NCBI GenBank assembly: GCA_003023785.1
Contig: PXRS01000002.1
Coordinates: 1 to 32,426, forward strand
Length of the DNA: 32,426 bases
Origin: Halobacteriales archaeon QS_5_68_33
GTDB taxonomy: Archaea; Halobacteriota; Halobacteria; Halobacteriales; Haloarculaceae
Direction: 5' to 3'
The translations under genes and the position numbers were made by a program. Each line of letters starts with the position of its first letter. Position 1 is the first letter of the stretch. Of this stretch, positions 23,617-31,653 are shown in pieces. Under the pieces are notes generated by a model, which was not told the DNA's origin, ran no database searches, and saw only the letters and a list, made by a program, of their open reading frames with translations.

Positions 23617-24020
23617 TTTTCGCCGCCCCCCACCCGACGGGGGCCAGCCCGTTCGCTCGCTGTCGTCGTGACCGGTACTCGCTGAAAGCCCTCGGCCCGT
23701 TCGCTAGCAGTACCTTCGTCCCTTCCAGACAACAGACGCTGAAAGCCCTCGGCTCGCTCGCGGGTTCTGTGCGGGATATCCTCGCTGCGCTCGGATAGTG
23801 GCCCGCGCAGAACCCGCGACCACGCCTCGCCCTTTCATTCCACCAGGAACCGCACCGCAACCGCGGGCCACACACCTCCCCAGCCGATTCGCTCGCTCCG
23901 CTGTCGCTCGCTCATCCCTCGCACGACTCCGCTCGCGGCCTCACTGTCGTTCGACACGCTCACCGGCGCGCGCCACGACTGATGGTCAGCGGCTCCAAGA
24001 ACGGCGACCGTCGCGACTCG
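23617..24020. other. About 400-base intergenic region with internal direct repeats
   Basis: No gene is accepted here. It contains two direct copies of a 23-base sequence starting GCTGAAAGCCCTCGG at 23681-23703 and 23738-23760 (two mismatches). A pair of complementary blocks (CGGGTTCTGTGCGGG at 23761-23775 and CCCGCGCAGAACCCG at 23803-23817) could form a hairpin. The rest holds many short CGCTCGCT-like runs without codon-like composition. It looks like a dispersed, degenerate haloarchaeal repeat or a structured non-coding RNA; I cannot tell which. Confidence 0.5.
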
Positions 24021-24104
24021 TCATACTGCCGGCTGTAAGTCTGTCAAGAATTTCGCCGCCCCGGGGCGGCGAATATCTTCACGAAGTTACAGCCGGCAGT
24101 ATCA
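24021..24104. repeat. Inverted-repeat element, family B, copy 2
   Basis: An 84-base element with ends TACTGCCGGCTGTAA and TTACAGCCGGCAGTA (perfect 15-base inverted repeat) and TCA at 24021-24023 and 24102-24104. The central hairpin is TTCGCCGCCCC / GGGGCGGCGAA. It is almost identical to copy 1, 14 kb away. The right TCA is the TGA stop of hisS. Confidence 0.92.
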
Positions 24105-25412
24105 GGCGAAGTCGTCGCAGGTCGGCCGCTCGAAGTCGCCGGGAAACGCCTCGACGGGGGCGGTCGTCTCGTCGCCCGACGCCATGTCCTTGACGGTGAC
24201 CTCGCCGTTTTCGAGGTCGCGCTCGCCGGCGACCACAACGGTCTCGGCGTCGATGGAGTCGGCGTAACTCAGCTGCGAGCCGAACGAGCGGTCCGAGACG
24301 TCCGTCTCGACGACGTGGCCCCGCTCGCGCAACTCGCGGGCGATGCGGGCCGCCGTCGAGCGGGTGTCACCCACCTGGAGGACGTAATAATCGGTCTCGA
24401 CGCCCTCGCCCGGCCAGGCGTCGTGGACCTGGAGGAGGAGCGGGAGCGTCGAGTTCATCACGCCGATGCCGACCCCGACGGCGGGCGTGGGTTGCCCGCC
24501 GAACTCCTCGATGAGGTGGTCGTAGCGCCCGCCGCCGAAGACCGAGCGGGAGACCTCGCCGGAGGCGTCGAAACACTCGAAGACGACGCCCGTGTAGTAA
24601 TCGAGGCCGCGCGCCGTCGTCAGCGAGACGTCGCAGTGCTCCCGGACGCCGAAGTCCGCCGCCGCGGCGAGCACCGCCTGGAGGTTCTCGACGGCGTCGG
24701 CCAGGGCGGGGCTGTCGGCGAAGGCGGTCAACTCGTCGAGATCCTCGTCGCCCGCCAGCAACACCTCGTCGAACTCCCGGGCCTGGCCGTCGGAGAGGCC
24801 CGCCTCGCGGAGCAGGTCGAGGTATTCGGCCTCCTCGGTCCTGGCGCGCTTGTCGACGGCGCGGATCGCCGCCGGGACGTCGACGTCGGCATCGAACGAC
24901 CGCAGGAGTTCCCCGAGGATGTCACGGTGGGAGACGCGGAACTCGAACGCGGAGCCGTCCAGCCCGAGGTTCACGAGCGCGTCGGCGGCGAAGGCCAGCA
25001 CCTCGGCGTCGGCGTCGGGTTCGCCCGACCCGAAGATGTCGGCGTTTGTCTGGTGGAGTTCGCGAAAGCGGCCCTGCTGGACCTGCTCGTACCGCCAGAA
25101 CGGGCGCGTCGAGAACCACTTGATGGGCTTGGAGAGGGCCTGCTGCTCGGCGACGACCATCCGCGCGACCGTCGGCGTGAGTTCGGGCGTGAGCGTGACG
25201 TGCCGGCCGCCCCTGTCCTCGAAGTCGTAGAGTTCGTCGACGATGTCCTCGCCGCTCTTGTCGGTCCACATCTCCGCCGGTTCCAGGGCGGGCGTGGCCG
25301 TCTCGCGGAAGCCGTACGACCGGGCGGTCGCCTCGATCCCGTCGATGACCGCCCGCCGCGGGGCCAGCTCCGCGGGGTAGAAGTCGGTGAACCCCTTGAG
25401 TCCCTCGTACAT
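24102..25412 (-). CDS. hisS: Histidine--tRNA ligase
   Basis: Class II aminoacyl-tRNA synthetase charging tRNA-His, 436 residues. Motif 2 lies at about 103-128 (STRPFWRYEQVQQGRFREL, then QTNADIFG), the HisRS-specific TTARGLDYYTGVVFE at 265-279, and motif 3 near SVFGGGRYDHLIEEFGG to AVGVGIGV. The C-terminal anticodon-binding domain follows from about 345 (DYYVLQVGDTRSTAARIAREL). Start ATG is conserved (MYEGLKGFTDFYP). A TTTCAAG box on the minus strand near 25437-25443 is a likely promoter. The TGA stop belongs to a family B repeat. Confidence 0.96.
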   Translation of the reverse strand: MYEGLKGFTDFYPAELAPRRAVIDGIEATARSYGFRETATPALEPAEMWTDKSGEDIVDELYDFEDRGGRHVTLTPELTPTVARMVVAEQQALSKPIKWFSTRPFWRYEQVQQGRFRELHQTNADIFGSGEPDADAEVLAFAADALVNLGLDGSAFEFRVSHRDILGELLRSFDADVDVPAAIRAVDKRARTEEAEYLDLLREAGLSDGQAREFDEVLLAGDEDLDELTAFADSPALADAVENLQAVLAAAADFGVREHCDVSLTTARGLDYYTGVVFECFDASGEVSRSVFGGGRYDHLIEEFGGQPTPAVGVGIGVMNSTLPLLLQVHDAWPGEGVETDYYVLQVGDTRSTAARIARELRERGHVVETDVSDRSFGSQLSYADSIDAETVVVAGERDLENGEVTVKDMASGDETTAPVEAFPGDFERPTCDDFA

Positions 25413-25513
25413 GTCCCGTCGTTCGGGAAGGGGTCGCTTGAAACTGTCTGTCCCGACGGGACGCCGTGCCCGTCCGACCCGAGCGGGGTCGCGCCCGCCG
25501 CCCTGCGGGCGAG

Positions 25514-25522
25514 GCTATATCC
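25514..25522 (+). promoter_or_regulatory. TATA box for the galactokinase gene
   Basis: GCTATATCC lies 24-32 bases before the ATG at 25546 in the divergent gap with hisS, consistent with a leaderless transcript. Confidence 0.6.
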
Positions 25523-25545
25523 ACCGCGCGGCCGAATCCGGGGGT

Positions 25546-26721
25546 ATGACAGCGACTGTCGGCGTCGAGCGCGCGAGAGAGACGCTCCGGGAGCGGTTCG
25601 GCGCGGCCGACGCGCCGGCCGCGGTCGCCTCCGCGCCCGGCCGGGTCAACCTCATCGGCGGGCACACCGACTACAACGACGGGTTCGTCCTCCCGGCGGC
25701 CATCGACCGCCGGACGGTTGCCGCGGCCCGTCCCCGCGGCGACCGGACGGTCCGGGTCCACACTACGGACTTCGACGCGACCGCGACGTTCGACCTCGAC
25801 GGGATCGAACCGACCGACGAGGCGACCTGGAGCGACTACCCGAAAGGCGTCGCACAGCACCTCCTCGCGCGCGGCCACGCCGTCGGTGGCGCGGACCTGG
25901 CGCTCGTGGGCGGCGTCCCGATGGGTGCCGGCCTCTCCTCGTCGGCGGCCGTCGAGGTAGCGACCGCCGCGGCGCTGACCGCGGCCCACGGCGTCGACCC
26001 GGGCGACGAACTCGTCGACGTCTGCTGGGAGGCCGAGACGGGCTTTGTCGGCCTGAGTTGCGGGATCATGGACCAGTACACGTCCGTCCACGGCGAACCC
26101 GACAGCGCGCTCTTCCTGGACTGCCGGTCGCGCGACCACGAGGCGGTTCCCCTCCCGGCCGACGAGGCCACGCTGGTCGTGACCGACACGAACGTCCGGC
26201 GGGAACTGGTCAGTTCCACGTACAACGACCGCGTGGCGACCTGCCGGGCGGCCGCCGAGCACTTCGACAGCGTCCTCGACCACCCGGTCGACGCGCTCCG
26301 GGACGTCTCGGTCGCGGAATTCGAGGCCCACGAGTCGACCCTCTCGGACAGCTTCCGCAAGCGCGCCCGGCACGTGGTCACGGAGAACGACCGCGTCCGG
26401 GCGGCCACGTCGGCGCTGCGCGACGGCCGACTCGAACGCGTCGGCGCGCTCCTCGACGCGTCCCACGCGAGCCTGCGGGACGATTACGAGGTGAGCGTCC
26501 CCGAACTGGAGGCGGTCGTCGACGTCGCCGGCGACCTGGCGGGGGTCTACGGGTCGCGACTGATCGGCGCGGGCTTTGGCGGCTGTGTCCTCTCGCTGGT
26601 CCGACCCGACGCGGTCGAGGCGGTCACCGACGCCATCGAGACGGGCTACCGAGAGCGCGCCCACACCGACCCCGACGTCCACGTCTGTGACCCTGCCGCC
26701 GGCGTCCGGCACCACGAGTAG
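25546..26721 (+). CDS. galK: Galactokinase (GHMP kinase family)
   Basis: A 391-residue kinase transferring phosphate from ATP to a sugar C1, most likely galactose. The galactokinase signature GRVNLIGGHTDYNDGFVLP is at 32-50; it has Gly39 where most family members have Glu (GEHTDYN). The ATP-binding GHMP motif PMGAGLSSSAA is at 125-135, and the predicted catalytic base is D176 in CGIMDQYTS. The C-terminal GAGFGGCVLSLV loop is also typical. No galT, galE or other Leloir genes are beside it; a sugar ABC importer lies about 6 kb away. Specificity for galactose is inferred from family. Confidence 0.88.
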   Translation: MTATVGVERARETLRERFGAADAPAAVASAPGRVNLIGGHTDYNDGFVLPAAIDRRTVAAARPRGDRTVRVHTTDFDATATFDLDGIEPTDEATWSDYPKGVAQHLLARGHAVGGADLALVGGVPMGAGLSSSAAVEVATAAALTAAHGVDPGDELVDVCWEAETGFVGLSCGIMDQYTSVHGEPDSALFLDCRSRDHEAVPLPADEATLVVTDTNVRRELVSSTYNDRVATCRAAAEHFDSVLDHPVDALRDVSVAEFEAHESTLSDSFRKRARHVVTENDRVRAATSALRDGRLERVGALLDASHASLRDDYEVSVPELEAVVDVAGDLAGVYGSRLIGAGFGGCVLSLVRPDAVEAVTDAIETGYRERAHTDPDVHVCDPAAGVRHHE

Positions 26722-26743
26722 GGAAAGAGACGGGCGTGTCCGG

Positions 26744-27364
26744 TCACTCCCGCCGCCCGACGACGCGGGACTGGCTGTGCGCCGGGAAGACCTCACGAAC
26801 GGTCTCCGTGTCGCGTTCGGCGGCCAGCAGCGCCCGGAGTTCCGTCTCGTAGTCGGCGGTCGCCAGTTCCTCGCTCGGACCGGTCTCGACGGCGAGCAGT
26901 CGCCCGGCGAACTCGTCGACGGCGCCCCGACCGTAGCCCGCCAGCGGGCGGAGGTAATCGACGCCGTGGCGGTCCTCGAGGCTCCGTGCGAGCGACCGGT
27001 CGACCGCTGGGACGCGGTCGTCCCGGCGGGTGCCGTCGGCGACGGCCGTCACCGTCTCGCCCGCGACCGTCTCCCGGCCGGCGACCGTCTCCAGGGCGTG
27101 TTCGTGGACGCGCTGGACGCCTGCGCGGGGGTAGCCGTCCGCGACCATCCGTTCGACCGCTTCGGCGGCGACCGAGCGCTCGAGGTCGACCGTCGCCAGC
27201 GGCAGGTCCAGCGCCTCGGCGGCGCTCGCGGCCACGCCGGTCGTCGGCGGGTCGGTGGCGATACCGAAGGTACAGTGACAGGCGACGACGTCGGAGAAGG
27301 GGTCGAGGAGACGGGCGGCCAGCGCGGAGTCCTTGCCGGCGCTGAACAGGACCGCGACGGCCAT
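26744..27364 (-). CDS. PP-loop (alpha-hydrolase) ATPase, DUF7411-like
   Basis: A 206-residue member of the adenine-nucleotide alpha-hydrolase superfamily. The PP-loop FSAGKDSALAARLL is at 7-20. Proteins with this fold adenylate a substrate, often a tRNA base or a sulfur/amide acceptor. No CxxC pair for sulfur transfer is present; the two cysteines are in VACHCTFG. The gene starts directly after the PDCD5-family stop with no gap, and follows rps19e in the same direction, so a tRNA- or ribosome-related role is possible but not shown. Confidence 0.8.
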   Translation of the reverse strand: MAVAVLFSAGKDSALAARLLDPFSDVVACHCTFGIATDPPTTGVAASAAEALDLPLATVDLERSVAAEAVERMVADGYPRAGVQRVHEHALETVAGRETVAGETVTAVADGTRRDDRVPAVDRSLARSLEDRHGVDYLRPLAGYGRGAVDEFAGRLLAVETGPSEELATADYETELRALLAAERDTETVREVFPAHSQSRVVGRRE

Positions 27365-27715
27365 CTACCGGCGGCGGATGTCGTAGCTCTGGTCCTCGGG
27401 CTGGAGTTCCTTGAGGATGGCCTTCATCTTCTCGTCGTCGATGCGGCCCTGGATGCGGCCGCTCTGGGCCAGCGCGACCACCTGCTGTTCGACCTGCTCG
27501 CCGAACTGCGGCTTGGACATCTTGACCGTGTTGAGGCGCTTGCGCGCGTCGTCGGTCAGGTGCTGGCGCAGCAGGGCCTTCTTCTGGGCCTCGCGCTGCT
27601 CGCGCTGGGCCTCGCGGGCCTCCTCGGCCTCCTCGCCGCCCTGCTGGTCCTGTAGCTGCTCCATTTTCTCCTCTCGGAGCCGCTCGAGCTCCTCGTCGCT
27701 GGGGTCACCGCTCAT
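27365..27715 (-). CDS. PDCD5/TFAR19 family DNA-binding protein
   Basis: A 116-residue helical protein (ATG at 27715; another ATG two codons upstream is possible). The N-terminal half is a charged helix rich in Glu, Arg and Gln ([14 protein letters not shown] ... [12 protein letters not shown]). The conserved core [20 protein letters not shown], then [27 protein letters not shown], identifies the PDCD5 family, for which archaeal members bind nucleic acid. It lies between rps19e and the PP-loop gene, a stable archaeal neighbourhood. Confidence 0.93.
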   Translation of the reverse strand: MSGDPSDEELERLREEKMEQLQDQQGGEEAEEAREAQREQREAQKKALLRQHLTDDARKRLNTVKMSKPQFGEQVEQQVVALAQSGRIQGRIDDEKMKAILKELQPEDQSYDIRRR

Positions 27716-27755
27716 GGGCATCGATTGGCGATTCCGCGGGAAAACGATTTCGGAG

Positions 27756-28217
27756 CTACGCGTAGCGTTCGAGGTCCGGCCGGTCGAGCTCCTCGATCAC
27801 GTCGCTGGCCACCTCGTCGAGCAGGGCCTGTCCCTCGGGGGTGACGCGGCGGCCCTCGCCCTCGGCGGTCATGACGTAGCCGGCGTCCTCGAGTTGCTGG
27901 AGCGCGGTGCGGACGACCTTCCCGCTGCTGTCGGTCTTGCGGTTCGGTCGGACCCGGTAGCGGTTCGACCCCTGCTTGGAGCCGCCGTAGGCGGTCCGGA
28001 GCGCGCCGACGCCGACCGGGCTGTCGACGGCGACCTTCCGGAGGAGGCTGGCCGCGCGGGTCGCCCAGAAGTCGTCCTGTTCGGGGGGCAGTTCGCGGCC
28101 GACGCCGCTTTTCGCGAACTCGAACCAGTCCGGCTCCGCCACGGCGTCCTCCTCGGCGAGGCGCTCGGCGACCGCCTCGATGAGGGCGTCCGCGGGCACG
28201 TCGTAGAGTGTCGTCAT
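27756..28217 (-). CDS. rps19e: Small-subunit ribosomal protein eS19
   Basis: A 153-residue protein of the 30S head. Conserved parts are [18 protein letters not shown], the [21 protein letters not shown] stretch and [17 protein letters not shown], then [10 protein letters not shown]. The ATG at 28217 is fixed by the family N-terminus; a longer frame upstream is a shadow of the membrane gene. It leads the S19e-PDCD5-PP-loop group. Confidence 0.96.
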   Translation of the reverse strand: MTTLYDVPADALIEAVAERLAEEDAVAEPDWFEFAKSGVGRELPPEQDDFWATRAASLLRKVAVDSPVGVGALRTAYGGSKQGSNRYRVRPNRKTDSSGKVVRTALQQLEDAGYVMTAEGEGRRVTPEGQALLDEVASDVIEELDRPDLERYA

Positions 28218-28265
28218 TGCCACGTCGTTCCCGACGCGGACCACCCGGCGGACTGCCGGGAAACA

Positions 28266-28284
28266 GTTACGGCCGACCGCATCA
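28266..28284. repeat. Degenerate family C end at a stop codon
   Basis: GTTACGGCCGACCGCATCA corresponds to the right end of family C (GTTACAACCGACTGTATCA) with four substitutions. A vague continuation (CCGGGAAACAGTTAC against CCGGAACTGAGTTAC) lies just left. Its terminal TCA (28282-28284) is the TGA stop of the flippase-like gene. The other end is not recognisable, so this is a decayed or partial copy. Confidence 0.5.
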
Positions 28285-29310
28285 CTCCGTTCGCTGGCCC
28301 AGCCCGAGCGAGAACGCGACGAGGCCGCCCAGGACCGTGGGGAAGGCGTAGGTCGCGGCGCGGTGGACGAGGACCGCCGCGCCGATGACGGCACCGCCGA
28401 CCTGCGTGGTCGGCACCAACAGGACGATGAGGACGCTCTCGACGCCGCCCAACCCTCCGGGGAGCGGCGTGATGCCGGCGATGGCGCCCATCGGAACCGC
28501 GAGCAACACCGCGGCGAACGAGACCGAAAAGCCGAGCGCGTACAGCGACAGCCACAGCGAGATACAGAGCAAGAGCCAGCCAAAGGCCGAGAAGCCCATC
28601 GCCTCCAGCAGCGTCGTCCGGCTGCCGGCGACGCGGTCGATGGCCCCGAAGAAGGTCTCGATGCGGCGCTCGATCACCGCGGCGTCGGGCGGGTCCCGCC
28701 GTGGAATCAACCGCCCGATACTGCGGAGGATGGGCGTGAACACCCGGACGACGGCGGCCTCGAGTTTGTAGCGGTAGCGCCATCCCAGGAAGGCCGCCAC
28801 CGGGATCGCGACCACCAGCCCCCCCACGGCCATGCTCGCGTAGACGACGTTCCGGTTGAACCCGATCTCGCCGACGGCGACGAAGACAAGTCCGATGAGC
28901 GCATAGCCCAGCGACGGGACGAAATGCAGCGCGTCGACGGAGGCGATGGCTGCGAGGCCGGTCTCGTACTCGCTGTCGGTCGCCTCGGAGATGAGATACG
29001 CCGTCACCGGCTCCCCGCCCGCCTGACCGAAGGGAGTCACGTTGTTCGAGAAGATGGCCGCCGCGAACACCAGAAGCGCCCGGTGGACGGCGATGGACTC
29101 CCCGAGCGCGCCCAGCACCGTCCGGAGCGCCATCCCCCAGGCGCCCAGCCAGAACACCGCGTTCAGGAAGATGACAGGCACCAGCGCCGGCCGGCCCACC
29201 GACAGGAGGGCGTCGACCATCTCGCGGATGCCGACGAGCCACATGACGATAGCCAGGACGACCGCTCCGCCGAGAAACCCCAGCACGGTCGCCCACCTGT
29301 CGCCGTTCAT
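28282..29310 (-). CDS. Flippase-like integral membrane protein (UPF0104/LPG synthase TM-like)
   Basis: A 342-residue polytopic protein with about eight membrane helices, matching the lysylphosphatidylglycerol synthetase membrane region/UPF0104 family. Conserved parts are FSNNVTPFGQAGGEPVTAYLI near residues 87-107 and the later GAIAGITPLPGGLGGVESVLI with its Pro-Gly-Gly-Leu-Gly motif. Family members without the catalytic synthetase domain, as here, are linked to lipid or dolichol-type glycolipid translocation. The ATG at 29310 gives a start just before the first helix. It ends at a degenerate family C end. Confidence 0.88.
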   Translation of the reverse strand: MNGDRWATVLGFLGGAVVLAIVMWLVGIREMVDALLSVGRPALVPVIFLNAVFWLGAWGMALRTVLGALGESIAVHRALLVFAAAIFSNNVTPFGQAGGEPVTAYLISEATDSEYETGLAAIASVDALHFVPSLGYALIGLVFVAVGEIGFNRNVVYASMAVGGLVVAIPVAAFLGWRYRYKLEAAVVRVFTPILRSIGRLIPRRDPPDAAVIERRIETFFGAIDRVAGSRTTLLEAMGFSAFGWLLLCISLWLSLYALGFSVSFAAVLLAVPMGAIAGITPLPGGLGGVESVLIVLLVPTTQVGGAVIGAAVLVHRAATYAFPTVLGGLVAFSLGLGQRTE

Positions 29311-29404
29311 GTCCCCTTGATAGTCGGAGCCCTGTGTTGAAGCCACCGAACCGGCGTCGCCCGTCGACCGGCGGGGTTTTTCCGGCGGCCGCCGAACGGC
29401 AGGT

Positions 29405-30283
29405 ATGGACGAGCGGACCGCGCTGGGACGGATCGCGGCCCGGCTCCCGGCCGCGGGCGACGACGCCGCCGTCGTCGACGGCCGGGTGCTCACGACCGAC
29501 ATGCTCCACGACCGGACGGACTTCCCCGTCGGGACGACCCGCTACACCGCCGGGTGGCGCGCCGTCGGTGCCTCGCTGTCGGACGTCGCCGCGATGGGTG
29601 CCGACGCCACCGCCGCCGTCGCCGTCTACGCCGCCCCCGCCTTCGAGGAGTCCGAACTCGCCGACTTCCTCGACGGCGCCGTCGACGTCTGCGACGCCGT
29701 GGGCGCGGAATACGTCGGCGGCGACCTCGACGGCCACGAGGAGTTCACCGTCGCGACCACCGCGCTCGGAGAGACGGACGACCCGGTCCGCCGGTCGGGC
29801 GCCGCGCCCGGCGACGCCGTCTGCGTGACGGGCACGCTCGGCCGGAGCGGGGCCGCCCTCCGGCTGTTCGAGTGCGGCGAACGTGAACGCGCGAACGACC
29901 GCTTCCGGTTCGATCCGCGGGTCGCCGCCGGGCGGGCCGTCGCGGCGGATGCGACGGCGATGATGGACTCAAGCGACGGCCTCGCGCGCTCGCTCCACCA
30001 GCTCGCCGAGGCCAGCGACTGCGGGTTCGCCGTCGAGTCGCCGCTGCCCGTCGCCGACGTCGTCGAGGAGGTGGCCGACGACGCCGCCGACCGCCGGGAA
30101 CTGGGCGTCTTCTTCGGCGAGGACTTCGAACTCGTGTTCACGGTCCCGCCCGAGCGCCTGTCCGCGCTCCGCGAGCGGTCGCCCGTCGAAATCACGCGGG
30201 TCGGGACCGCCGTCGAGTCGGGCGTCACGCTCGACGGTAGCCCGTTGCCCGACCGCGGGTTCACGCACGGGGGTAAGGGTTAG
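29405..30283 (+). CDS. thiL: Thiamine-monophosphate kinase
   Basis: Last step of thiamine diphosphate synthesis: ATP-dependent phosphorylation of thiamine monophosphate. The 292-residue protein belongs to the AIR synthase/PurM fold. Motifs are GDDAAVV at 18-24, the TDMLHDRTDF segment at 31-40, SLSDVAAMGA, VGGDLDG, MMDSSDGLARSL and GEDFELVFTVP near the C-terminus, covering the metal, ATP and substrate sites. It is a single gene between divergent and convergent neighbours; GTTTTTCC at 29376-29383 may be the promoter. Confidence 0.94.
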   Translation: MDERTALGRIAARLPAAGDDAAVVDGRVLTTDMLHDRTDFPVGTTRYTAGWRAVGASLSDVAAMGADATAAVAVYAAPAFEESELADFLDGAVDVCDAVGAEYVGGDLDGHEEFTVATTALGETDDPVRRSGAAPGDAVCVTGTLGRSGAALRLFECGERERANDRFRFDPRVAAGRAVAADATAMMDSSDGLARSLHQLAEASDCGFAVESPLPVADVVEEVADDAADRRELGVFFGEDFELVFTVPPERLSALRERSPVEITRVGTAVESGVTLDGSPLPDRGFTHGGKG

Positions 30284-30303
30284 CGGTGTTGTGCCGCGGT
30301 CGG

Positions 30304-31608
30304 TCAGGCCCCGACGATCTGGAACGGGACGGGCGTGAAACAGAGCAACCCGAGGACGAGCGTGAGGGCGGCGACGGTCTTCCGACGGGGGCCGAGCGGT
30401 TCGTCCCGGACGGGCGCGGCGGGGCCGGCGTAGGCGAGGACGATCGCGAGGACGCCCCAGAACCCCCAGAGGACGACCGCGTTCGTGGCCTCCAGGGTGT
30501 AGTAGATGTAGCCCGCCAGCGCGAACAGCACGACGGGGACGGCCGCGGCGAGGGTCTCCTGGCGGGGGCCCAGCGTCGCCCGCGTGATGTGGCCGCCGTC
30601 GAACTGGCCAACGGGGAGGAGGTTCAGAAACGTGACGAACATGCCGACCCAGCCGCCGAAGACGATGGGGTTGACTGCCTTCGCCGGGTCGGCGTAACCC
30701 AGCGGCTGACCGGTCAGCGCGGCCAGCCCCTCTAGTAGGAGGGGGTCGTTGAACCGGATGGACGCCCCGGAGGGCCCTTCGATGACCCGCTCGGGCACCG
30801 TGATCGGGTCGGCGTAGAGCCCGACGACGGTGACGACGACGGTGGCGACCAGCCCCGCGAGCGGGCCGGCGACGCCGATGTCGAACAGCGCCTTCCGGCT
30901 GGGGATCCGCCCGCGCATCCGGATGACCGCGCCCATCGTCCCGATGAGCGATGGAAACGGGACGAAGTAGGGCAGGCTCGCGTCGACGTCGTAACAGCGG
31001 ATCATCACGTAGTGACCCAGTTCGTGGACCGCCAGCGGCCCCAGGATGGCGAGGACGAACGGTACCGCCTCCAGCAACACCAGGGGGTCCGATTCGATCG
31101 CCGACAGGGGGATGTAGTACCAGGTGCTGGCCCCGACGAAAAGCGTCGAGGCGACCGTGAGCACGAAAAAGAACAGGTTCAGCCACGGCATTCCGTCGAT
31201 GTGCGGGGTCCGCGGTTCGGCGACGAGGACGTACTGTGACTCGAGCGGGCCCGCGCGCCGCGCGCCGCCGTCCGGGTCGACCGGCCGGCCCGCAGGCGGC
31301 GTTGTGGGATCGGTGGCCCGCGGCGAGCCGGATAGCGCCGCCGGATCGGTACCCGGCGAGTCGGACCGGGTCGAGGGGTCGGCGCGGGGCCGGAGGTCTG
31401 CCTCGACCCGCTCCCGGGTCGACAGCGACACCGTATAGCCCGCCTCGTGGAACAGCGGCCAGAGTTCGCGCTCCAGCCTGCCGGTCGCGGTCAGGGGCGT
31501 CCCCAGATAGTAGAGCGTGCCGTCGCGCTCCCTGACGTCGACGACGTGAAACGACGACTCGACATCGGCAACCGGCGGCCCATCCGCCGGCGTGCGACTC
31601 TCGACCAT
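30304..31608 (-). CDS. Site-2-protease-like intramembrane metalloprotease (M50)
   Basis: A 434-residue membrane protein. Residues 1-135 are a soluble acidic N-domain with a Pro/Ser/Asp-rich linker at about 75-115. Membrane helices follow; the zinc site HELGH is at 195-199 in a helix and the second motif NLLPVGQFDGGHI carries the third ligand Asp. This is the archaeal S2P group that cleaves transmembrane helices of target proteins, often anti-sigma-like or membrane-bound regulators elsewhere. The substrate here is unknown. The gene converges on thiL with a 20-base gap. Confidence 0.93.
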   Translation of the reverse strand: MVESRTPADGPPVADVESSFHVVDVRERDGTLYYLGTPLTATGRLERELWPLFHEAGYTVSLSTRERVEADLRPRADPSTRSDSPGTDPAALSGSPRATDPTTPPAGRPVDPDGGARRAGPLESQYVLVAEPRTPHIDGMPWLNLFFFVLTVASTLFVGASTWYYIPLSAIESDPLVLLEAVPFVLAILGPLAVHELGHYVMIRCYDVDASLPYFVPFPSLIGTMGAVIRMRGRIPSRKALFDIGVAGPLAGLVATVVVTVVGLYADPITVPERVIEGPSGASIRFNDPLLLEGLAALTGQPLGYADPAKAVNPIVFGGWVGMFVTFLNLLPVGQFDGGHITRATLGPRQETLAAAVPVVLFALAGYIYYTLEATNAVVLWGFWGVLAIVLAYAGPAAPVRDEPLGPRRKTVAALTLVLGLLCFTPVPFQIVGA

Positions 31609-31632
31609 CGGTGCGTAGTAAGTCGGTCCGGG

Positions 31633-31640
31633 ATTTAACT
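31633..31640 (-). promoter_or_regulatory. TATA box for the site-2 protease gene
   Basis: On the minus strand AGTTAAAT lies 25-32 bases before the ATG at 31608, as expected for a leaderless transcript. The TnpB remnant begins only about 15 bases further upstream. Confidence 0.6.
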
Positions 31641-31653
31641 GTTTTCAGGCGCT

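Noticed and set aside
724-24104. The inverted-repeat elements as simple intrinsic terminators
   Set aside because: They lack T-tracts, and two copies (9911-9993 and 13774-13856) lie in divergent promoter gaps where no flanking gene ends; a mobile origin with constant TCA ends explains more.
24315-26690. 791-codon plus-strand frame across hisS and galK
   Set aside because: Covers one gene in antisense and another out of frame; both overlapped genes have full sets of catalytic motifs.
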